DNA from: Citrobacter gillenii
Lineage (GTDB): Bacteria; Pseudomonadota; Gammaproteobacteria; Enterobacterales; Enterobacteriaceae
DNA length: 64,000 nt
Direction: 5' to 3'
NCBI RefSeq assembly: GCF_013337685.1
Contig: NZ_SUQN01000004.1
Span: 1-64,000, forward strand
A program made the position numbers and the translations under genes. Shown here piece by piece: positions 57,882 through 64,000 of this stretch (position 1 is its first letter; every line of letters begins with the position of its first letter). The notes below the pieces were generated by a model, which was not told where the DNA came from, did not search any database, and worked only from the letters and a program-made list of their open reading frames with translations.

Positions 57882-59528
57882 ATGTCAAACAAACCCTTTC
57901 ATTATCAGCATCCTTTCCCCCTCAAAAAGGATGATACCGAATACTATCTGTTGACCAGCGACCATGTTTCCGTTTCCGAATTTGAAGGCCACGAAATCAT
58001 TAAAGTTGATCCGCAAGCCTTAACCCTCCTTGCCCGCCAGGCATTTCATGATGCCTCATTTATGCTGCGCCCGGCGCATCAGCAGCAGGTTGCGGATATT
58101 CTTTGCGACCCGGATGCCAGCGAGAACGACAAATATGTGGCCCTGCAATTCCTGCGTAACTCCGACATCGCGGCGAAAGGCGTGTTACCGACCTGCCAGG
58201 ACACCGGTACGGCGATTATTGTCGGTAAAAAAGGGCAACGTGTCTGGACCGGCGGGGGTGATGAAGCCGCTCTGGCGCGTGGGGTGTATAACACTTATAT
58301 CGAAGATAACCTGCGCTATTCGCAAAACGCCGCGCTGGATATGTATAACGAGGTGAACACCGGAACCAACCTGCCTGCGCAGATAGACCTGTATACCGTG
58401 GACGGTGACGAGTACAAATTCCTCTGCATCGCCAAAGGCGGGGGATCGGCGAATAAAACCTATCTGTATCAGGAAACCAAAGCGCTGCTCACGCCGGGTA
58501 AATTGAAAAATTATCTGGTCGAGAAAATGCGTACGCTGGGAACCGCAGCCTGTCCGCCGTATCACATTGCTTTTGTGATTGGTGGAACCTCGGCAGAAGC
58601 AACGCTGAAAACCGTTAAGCTGGCGTCGGCAAAATATTATGATGAATTGCCGACTGAAGGTAATGAGCATGGTCAGGCGTTCCGCGATGTCGAGCTGGAA
58701 AAAGAGCTGTTGATTGAAGCGCAAAACCTTGGACTGGGCGCGCAGTTCGGCGGGAAATACTTCGCCCACGATATTCGCGTGATCCGCCTGCCGCGCCACG
58801 GTGCGTCATGCCCGGTTGGCATGGGTGTCTCCTGTTCAGCGGATCGTAATATCAAAGCCAAGATCAACCGCCAGGGGATCTGGATTGAGAAGCTGGAAAA
58901 TAATCCCGGCAAGTACATCCCGGAAGCGTTGCGTCAGGCCGGTGAAGGCGAAGCGGTGCGCGTCGATCTTAACCGCCCGATGAAAGAGATCCTGGCTCAG
59001 TTGTCGCAGTATCCTGTTTCCACGCGTCTGTCACTGAATGGCACAATCATCGTCGGACGTGATATTGCGCATGCAAAACTGAAAGAGCGTCTGGATAACG
59101 GCGAAAGTTTGCCGCAGTATGTTAAAGATCATCCAATCTATTACGCGGGTCCGGCGAAAACGCCGGAAGGTTATGCTTCGGGTTCGCTGGGCCCAACCAC
59201 CGCCGGACGCATGGATTCATACGTTGATCAACTGCAGTCTGCGGGTGGCAGCATGATCATGCTGGCAAAAGGCAACCGCAGCCAGCAGGTTACTGACGCC
59301 TGCCATAAACACGGTGGCTTCTATTTAGGTAGTATCGGCGGTCCTGCGGCAGTGCTGGCGCAAGGCAGTATCAAGAGCCTGGAATGTGTGGAATACCCGG
59401 AACTGGGGATGGAAGCCATCTGGAAAATTGAAGTGGAAGATTTCCCGGCGTTTATCCTGGTGGATGACAAAGGTAACGATTTCTTCCAACAGATTCAGAC
59501 GTCGCAGTGCGCACGCTGCGTTAAGTAA
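57882..59528 (+). CDS. fumA: fumarate hydratase class I, aerobic (FumA)
   Basis: A 548-residue [4Fe-4S] dimeric fumarase of the TCA cycle. Cluster Cys residues are seen in [21 protein letters not shown] and the [14 protein letters not shown] region; the C terminus [10 protein letters not shown] is typical. Its place before fumC distinguishes it from fumB. An AAGTGAGAGCAC site precedes the ATG. A strong terminator follows. Confidence 0.95.
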   Translation: MSNKPFHYQHPFPLKKDDTEYYLLTSDHVSVSEFEGHEIIKVDPQALTLLARQAFHDASFMLRPAHQQQVADILCDPDASENDKYVALQFLRNSDIAAKGVLPTCQDTGTAIIVGKKGQRVWTGGGDEAALARGVYNTYIEDNLRYSQNAALDMYNEVNTGTNLPAQIDLYTVDGDEYKFLCIAKGGGSANKTYLYQETKALLTPGKLKNYLVEKMRTLGTAACPPYHIAFVIGGTSAEATLKTVKLASAKYYDELPTEGNEHGQAFRDVELEKELLIEAQNLGLGAQFGGKYFAHDIRVIRLPRHGASCPVGMGVSCSADRNIKAKINRQGIWIEKLENNPGKYIPEALRQAGEGEAVRVDLNRPMKEILAQLSQYPVSTRLSLNGTIIVGRDIAHAKLKERLDNGESLPQYVKDHPIYYAGPAKTPEGYASGSLGPTTAGRMDSYVDQLQSAGGSMIMLAKGNRSQQVTDACHKHGGFYLGSIGGPAAVLAQGSIKSLECVEYPELGMEAIWKIEVEDFPAFILVDDKGNDFFQQIQTSQCARCVK

Positions 59529-59534
59529 CGTCAG

Positions 59535-59559
59535 CCGCCCCTCGGGGCGGTTTTTTTTT
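59535..59559 (+). terminator. terminator after fumA
   Basis: CCGCCCC and GGGGCGG form a tight stem followed by nine T. Confidence 0.93.
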
Positions 59560-59671
59560 ACCGCACGAACCACCAAACGAGGGTTCCATCCTCGTCAATA
59601 CTCATAAGACCAATGGCAAATGGGCAATGTCGAAACATAACCTAATCAATTGTTAATATAAGGAGCAGGTC

Positions 59672-61075
59672 ATGGTAACGGTACGCCGCGAAAATGATTC
59701 AATGGGGGCGATTGAGGTTCCGGCCGATAAACTCTGGGGCGCACAAACCCAACGATCGCTGGAGCATTTTCGTATCTCTACGGAGAAAATGCCGGTCTCG
59801 CTGATCCACGCGCTGGCGCTCACTAAACGTGCCGCCGCGAAGGTAAATCAGGACCTCGGGCTGCTGGCGGCAGAAAAAGCGAACGCCATCATGCAGGCGG
59901 CAGATGAAGTGCTGGCTGATAAACACGCTGACGAGTTTCCGCTGGCTATCTGGCAGACCGGTTCCGGTACGCAAAGCAATATGAACATGAACGAGGTGCT
60001 GGCGAACCGCGCCAGCGAACTGCTGGGCGGCGTGCGGGGGATGGAACGTAAAATACACCCCAACGATGACGTCAATAAAAGCCAAAGTTCAAATGACGTG
60101 TTCCCCACGGCGATGCACGTTGCCGCACTGCTGGCTCTGCGTAAGTCACTTATTCCACAATTGAATGTTTTAATTGAAACACTGAGTAAAAAATCCCACG
60201 CGTTTGCAGATATTGTCAAAATTGGCCGTACGCATCTGCAGGACGCTACACCGTTGACGCTGGGTCAGGAAATTTCTGGCTGGGTGGCGATGCTGGAACA
60301 TAACCTGAAGCACATAGAAAACAGCCTGCCGCATGTGGCTGAACTGGCTTTGGGAGGAACGGCCGTCGGCACCGGACTGAATACACATCCTGAATATGCT
60401 CGCCGGGTCGCGGATGAACTGAGAGTGATCACCTGTGCACCGTTTGTCACCGCGCCGAATAAATTCGAAGCGCTGGCCACCTGTGATGCGCTGGTACATG
60501 CCCATGGTGCACTGAAAGGTCTGGCCGCATCGTTAATGAAAATTGCCAACGATGTGCGCTGGCTGGCATCTGGTCCGCGCTGTGGTATCGGCGAGATAGC
60601 GATTCCTGAAAACGAGCCAGGCAGCTCCATCATGCCTGGTAAGGTCAACCCCACACAATGTGAAGCCTTAACTATGCTGTGCTGTCAGGTAATGGGCAAC
60701 GATGTGGCTATCAACATTGGCGGAGCCTCCGGTAATTTTGAGCTTAACGTCTACCGACCGATGGTTATCCATAATTTCCTGCAATCAGTTCGTCTGCTGG
60801 CAGATGGTATGGAAAGCTTCAATGCGCACTGCGCGACCGGCATTGAGCCCAATCGCGAGCGCATTGACCAGTTGCTCAACGAATCCCTGATGCTGGTGAC
60901 TGCCCTGAATACCCATATTGGGTACGATAAAGCCGCAGAGATCGCCAAAAAGGCTCACAAAGAGGGGCTGACGTTAAAAGCCTCGGCGCTGGCGCTGGGC
61001 TACCTTAGCGAAGCCGAGTTCGACAGTTGGGTGCGCCCGGAACTGATGGTCGGAAGTATGCGACCGGGACGTTAA
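59672..61075 (+). CDS. fumC: fumarate hydratase class II (FumC)
   Basis: A 467-residue iron-independent homotetrameric fumarase, favoured under oxidative stress or iron limitation. The superfamily signature [13 protein letters not shown] is present, with [14 protein letters not shown] and [20 protein letters not shown] precedes the start. Its 3' end overlaps the convergent tus gene by four bases. Confidence 0.97.
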   Translation: MVTVRRENDSMGAIEVPADKLWGAQTQRSLEHFRISTEKMPVSLIHALALTKRAAAKVNQDLGLLAAEKANAIMQAADEVLADKHADEFPLAIWQTGSGTQSNMNMNEVLANRASELLGGVRGMERKIHPNDDVNKSQSSNDVFPTAMHVAALLALRKSLIPQLNVLIETLSKKSHAFADIVKIGRTHLQDATPLTLGQEISGWVAMLEHNLKHIENSLPHVAELALGGTAVGTGLNTHPEYARRVADELRVITCAPFVTAPNKFEALATCDALVHAHGALKGLAASLMKIANDVRWLASGPRCGIGEIAIPENEPGSSIMPGKVNPTQCEALTMLCCQVMGNDVAINIGGASGNFELNVYRPMVIHNFLQSVRLLADGMESFNAHCATGIEPNRERIDQLLNESLMLVTALNTHIGYDKAAEIAKKAHKEGLTLKASALALGYLSEAEFDSWVRPELMVGSMRPGR

Positions 61076-62001
61076 TCTGCCACATACAGGTGCAGCCGGG
61101 GAATAATCAACCTCAGCGGCTGCGCCTGCGGTTTGAAACGGTGTTGCACGTTGTCGGCATCGTAATTCAGCAACTCGCCGATGTCCGGCACACTCATACC
61201 ATTATCGTTATTAATCAGTGCAATCAGCGGTGTCGGACACGCATATTGCACTTGCTTTTGCTGCCCTTTGTACCAGACGCGGGCGATGGGCTGGACTTTC
61301 ACCGGTCTTTTTATCTTCAGTTTCGCCTGTTGCGGCAGGGCGGCAATGTCCTGATACTCGCGCTCCAGACGGGCCTGCCACTCTTCGCGCGTCCATGGAT
61401 GTACGCTGCGCGGTGAATTCAGGCTCTTTTCCAGTTGTTCCAGTACCTCATCGCGTTTCAGGTTTTTAATAATGTGTTTATTGGCCCAACCGAATCGCAG
61501 GGTCGCAGGTTCTCTGACCACCGTCAGCGTTCGATAAGCATTGAGGGTGATGAGTCCTGGTAAATGGCGATGCACCCATTCGAAACGTGCGGCGGGTGGC
61601 AGACCTGAATCCACCGTCACAATATGCTCAAAGGTTGTTTTCAACTGGTTGATACGCTGGATTTGCGCTTCCAGCGTCGCCTGAGAAGGGCTGTCGACCT
61701 GATAGCACAACACGCCGGGTAGGCGCACGGCAGCTTTGCTGCTGCGATTCTCGGACTGCTGCTGAATAAACAGGTGGCGGTAGTGGCGCAGCGCCAGACT
61801 TTCAGCTTCTTTACCTAAATGTTGTTTAACGTCGATGGCCTCCAGCGGGGCGTGCTCCGACTCTTTTGCGATTTCTGGCAAGGAGAACACACGGGCAATC
61901 AGTAGCGTGTGCTGCTGCAGATTTTCAGTGAATTGCGCCAGTTCTTGTTCCATCTGGCGAAAAGTGCTGTTCAGACGTTCAACGAGATCGTAACGAGCCA
62001 T
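61072..62001 (-). CDS. tus: replication terminus site-binding protein Tus
   Basis: A 309-residue DNA-binding protein that blocks the replicative helicase at Ter sites in a polar manner. It is orthologous to E. coli Tus across its length ([16 protein letters not shown] ... PRLHLYVAD). A Ter site lies 10 bases upstream of the start codon and would allow autorepression. Its presence places the window in the replication terminus half of the chromosome. The 3' end overlaps fumC. Confidence 0.96.
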   Translation of the reverse strand: MARYDLVERLNSTFRQMEQELAQFTENLQQHTLLIARVFSLPEIAKESEHAPLEAIDVKQHLGKEAESLALRHYRHLFIQQQSENRSSKAAVRLPGVLCYQVDSPSQATLEAQIQRINQLKTTFEHIVTVDSGLPPAARFEWVHRHLPGLITLNAYRTLTVVREPATLRFGWANKHIIKNLKRDEVLEQLEKSLNSPRSVHPWTREEWQARLEREYQDIAALPQQAKLKIKRPVKVQPIARVWYKGQQKQVQYACPTPLIALINNDNGMSVPDIGELLNYDADNVQHRFKPQAQPLRLIIPRLHLYVAD

Positions 62002-62010
62002 AGAGTTACC

Positions 62011-62033
62011 ATTTTAGTTACAACATACTTTTT
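62011..62033 (-). promoter_or_regulatory. Ter site (TerB-like) in the tus promoter
   Basis: On the minus strand the core AGTATGTTGTAACTAAA is exact and the 23-base site matches E. coli TerB at 21 positions as I recall it, including G at position 6. The non-permissive face points to higher coordinates, so forks moving from rstB toward tus would be blocked. Tus bound here should repress its own gene. Confidence 0.92.
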
Positions 62034-62074
62034 TATAGCACACCCAACGTTACCTGACCACCGAGCCGTAGGGG

Positions 62075-63376
62075 TCAAGTAGCGGAAAATTCAGGAATGT
62101 TATGCCAGAGGGGCCAGCTAAAGGTGAAACGCGCGCCGCCGAGTTCGCTTTCGTCACACATCACCGTACCGCCCATGGCCTGCGCAATCGAGTGGACGAT
62201 GGCCAGCCCGAGTCCGCAGCCGCCGGTGGCCCGGTCGCGGCTGGGATCGAGACGAACAAACGGTTCAAAAACTTGCGCACGGGCGTCAGGTGGAATGCCG
62301 GGGCCATCGTCTTCGACGATCAGCATCGCTTGATTACCCTGAAGCAGCAGACTGGCGTGAACCGTAGACTGGCAGTAGCGCAGGGCGTTGTTGAGTAAAT
62401 TATCCAGGACGCGCTCCATCAGGCGCATATCCAGCGCACCGTAATCACCGGAGGTTAGATGGCGCAGGCGCACCGTGCGGTCAGGATTAACGCTTTGTAC
62501 ATCGTCCAGATGGGTGGTGAGCCATACCGGTAGGTTTGGTTCCGTGAGGTTTAACTCATTCTGTGGCCGGTCGAGTCGCGCATAGGTGAGTAACTCTTCG
62601 ATGAGCGCTTCCAACTGGCTAATATCACGATTCAGCGCCTGGGATTCCTGTTCGCTGAGGTTATCGCTCATCTCCAGCCGGTAGCGTAAACGCACCAGCG
62701 GTGTGCGCAGCTCATGGGCGATGCCATCAATCAGCTGTTTTTTGCTGGCAATGAGCGCATTGATATTGTCCGCCATTTGGTTGAACGCCACGCCGAGCCG
62801 CTCAAAACTGGAACCGCTGTCAAAATGCAGCCGTTCACTCAGGTGTCCTTCACCAAAACGTTGCGCCGCCGCTTCCAGCCTCAACATCTCCTTCCAGTGC
62901 GGACGCATCCAGATAAGCACCGGGAAGGCCAGCGAAATGGCGATGAACGCCATCAGCGCGACGTCCAGCAAGCGCATTTGATGCAGAAAATAGAGATAGG
63001 GAACCGGGCCGACGGCAAGGACATAATGGCTGCGAGGAATACGCTGAATAAAGGTGTACTGGTCGTCGAGTGCCACAATATCGCCCTCGCGCAGACGCTG
63101 CTGGGTAGGGGCATCCAGATGGTATTTATTCAGCGGCTCCACGCGCAGATCAAACGAGAGGTTTAAATCCATCTCTTTCAGCGTCTTCCCCCACTCATGG
63201 GGCGGGATCTCGCGAAGTTCACTGCGCATCAAATACAAGGAGCTTTTCATTAAATCATCGAGCGACTGCCTGCCGGCGCGCTCTGCGGTGAATTTATATA
63301 CCAAACCGACCAGCAGGGTCATCACCAGAAAGCAGACGAACAGCAACAGGTAAAACTGTACAAACAGCTTCTTCAT
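62075..63376 (-). CDS. rstB: sensor histidine kinase RstB
   Basis: A 433-residue inner-membrane kinase: helices near residues 5-25 and 135-155, a periplasmic sensor between, HAMP, the H-box IDGIAHELRTPLVRLRYR with phospho-His, and an ATPase domain with N, G1 (VEDDGPGIPP) and G2 (GGCGLGLAIV) boxes. Orthologous to E. coli RstB of the PhoP-linked RstBA system. In E. coli rstA lies immediately upstream; here the DNA upstream of the start codon does not encode RstA. Confidence 0.95.
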   Translation of the reverse strand: MKKLFVQFYLLLFVCFLVMTLLVGLVYKFTAERAGRQSLDDLMKSSLYLMRSELREIPPHEWGKTLKEMDLNLSFDLRVEPLNKYHLDAPTQQRLREGDIVALDDQYTFIQRIPRSHYVLAVGPVPYLYFLHQMRLLDVALMAFIAISLAFPVLIWMRPHWKEMLRLEAAAQRFGEGHLSERLHFDSGSSFERLGVAFNQMADNINALIASKKQLIDGIAHELRTPLVRLRYRLEMSDNLSEQESQALNRDISQLEALIEELLTYARLDRPQNELNLTEPNLPVWLTTHLDDVQSVNPDRTVRLRHLTSGDYGALDMRLMERVLDNLLNNALRYCQSTVHASLLLQGNQAMLIVEDDGPGIPPDARAQVFEPFVRLDPSRDRATGGCGLGLAIVHSIAQAMGGTVMCDESELGGARFTFSWPLWHNIPEFSAT

Positions 63377-63382
63377 AACAAA

Positions 63383-63715
63383 TCACCGGACGCTCAATAA
63401 GTTAGCTAATACGCTTTTGCCACTCGGGGCTGGCGGGGGATTGCTGTATCCACCGAGACGCAGATTCAGAAATTCAGTCTGACCATCGTCAATCGCGCTT
63501 ATCCCGGCAGAGTACACTGTATAAACCCTTTCTGCATTCTCATGGCCCATGAGGCCCGTAATAAATACAGCATGTCTGGAACGTGCGAGGGCAGTTGGGC
63601 CCGGTAAACAGTCTCGTCTTAACAGAGTAATTGCTGCTGGCGGTTGTCTTTGTGCAAGGTGAGTGCGCGATATGAGGGGAGCATCATCTAGAAAGCCCGT
63701 ACTGGATGCGGGCAA
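63383..63715 (-). CDS. hypothetical small protein, possibly phage-derived
   Basis: An open frame of up to 110 residues immediately upstream of rstB, where rstA would be expected. The C-terminal half (GLMGHENAERVYTVYSAGIS ... SGKSVLANLLSVR) resembles, from memory only, small Ash/Icd-like hypothetical proteins carried by P4-type phage elements. A shorter start at the Met of MGHENAERV is possible. No ribosome-binding site is convincing and it may not be translated. Confidence 0.35.
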   Translation of the reverse strand: MPASSTGFLDDAPLISRTHLAQRQPPAAITLLRRDCLPGPTALARSRHAVFITGLMGHENAERVYTVYSAGISAIDDGQTEFLNLRLGGYSNPPPAPSGKSVLANLLSVR

Positions 63716-63871
63716 AAATACTGAAAGTCATGCTTCAGCAATAATCACTGAACTATAATTAACCAGGAAGTTGAACAGTCTCTACCCGTGGCGATAACAC
63801 AAAAATCTCTTATAACTCCTTCGTATTGAATACCCTTTCCCTCACGGATTCTTTATTTTCACACACAGCGT

Positions 63872-63970
63872 ATGTTGATGATTCCCATTGATAATGACAT
63901 GCCATGCGATTTTTATAGCCTGGTTATCAATGGTTCAGCATTGCCATACGACCACGAATGGATTGATTAA
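63872..63970 (+). CDS. short frame (32 aa) before the edge gene, doubtful
   Basis: A 32-codon frame starting MLMIPIDNDMPCDF and ending DHEWID stops one base before the ATG at 63972. No ribosome-binding site is clear and no homologue is recognised. Confidence 0.2.
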   Translation: MLMIPIDNDMPCDFYSLVINGSALPYDHEWID

Positions 63971-63971
63971 A

Positions 63972-64000
63972 ATGAAGAAATTATTTGGTCTTATTGCTTC
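63972..64000 (+). CDS. truncated gene at right edge, likely exported protein
   Basis: Only MKKLFGLIAS is visible before the window ends. A basic start followed by hydrophobic residues suggests a signal peptide. It is not the start of rstA, and it could not be identified. Confidence 0.35.

Overview
The window is chromosomal DNA of an enterobacterium in the family Enterobacteriaceae, close to Citrobacter, Salmonella and Escherichia. From about 11.3 kb to 63.4 kb nearly every gene is recognisable by protein sequence and follows, in reverse, the order of the E. coli K-12 terminus region from ydhR to rstB. The segment lacks several E. coli loci: the valV/valW tRNAs and ydhQ beside mdtK, lhr between rnt and grxD, and hdhA-uidRABC between malI and ydgA. 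A Citrobacter-like genome fits best, but the species cannot be fixed from the sequence alone.

Layout. 0-11.2 kb is accessory: a cupin, an auxiliary tryptophanyl-tRNA synthetase (trpS2) with a Trp-Trp leader peptide and terminator in front of it, a PhzF-like isomerase, a HAMP-GAF-GGDEF diguanylate cyclase, an AI-2E family permease, a lone ABC transmembrane domain divergent from a TetR regulator with two identical operators, a DUF1294 membrane protein, tandem paralogous small secreted proteins coupled to a 28-residue membrane peptide and a His-rich lipoprotein, and a type A chloramphenicol acetyltransferase.

11.3-34.5 kb holds core metabolism and stress genes: ydhR, an RluA-type pseudouridine synthase, mdtK, ribE, cfa, punC/punR, purR, ynhF, ydhP, sodB, mepH, grxD, rnt, gloA, nemRA, ydhL, ydhF, sodC, the ydhIJK efflux set divergent from slyA, slyB, anmK and mliC. 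34.5-47.5 kb has pdxH-tyrS-pdxY (vitamin B6 and Tyr charging), gstA, dtpA, the nth-rsxEGDCBA electron-transport operon, ydgK and cnu. 47.7-63.4 kb has blr, ydgJ, add, a zinc-ribbon peptide, the malI/malXY regulon, ydgA, manA, fumA, fumC, tus with its Ter site, and rstB.

The most interesting element is the classical-looking Trp attenuator upstream of trpS2 (about 2042-2191): a 19-codon leader with two adjacent Trp codons, a pause hairpin, and a perfect 11-bp terminator stem. Second is the right edge, where rstB is present but its partner rstA is not; DNA upstream of the rstB start codon is unrelated and probably foreign. Third is a tightly overlapping string of small genes at 9.6-10.3 kb that contains an easily missed 28-residue membrane protein. 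Identifications of named genes rest on remembered family sequences and gene order; no database search was run.
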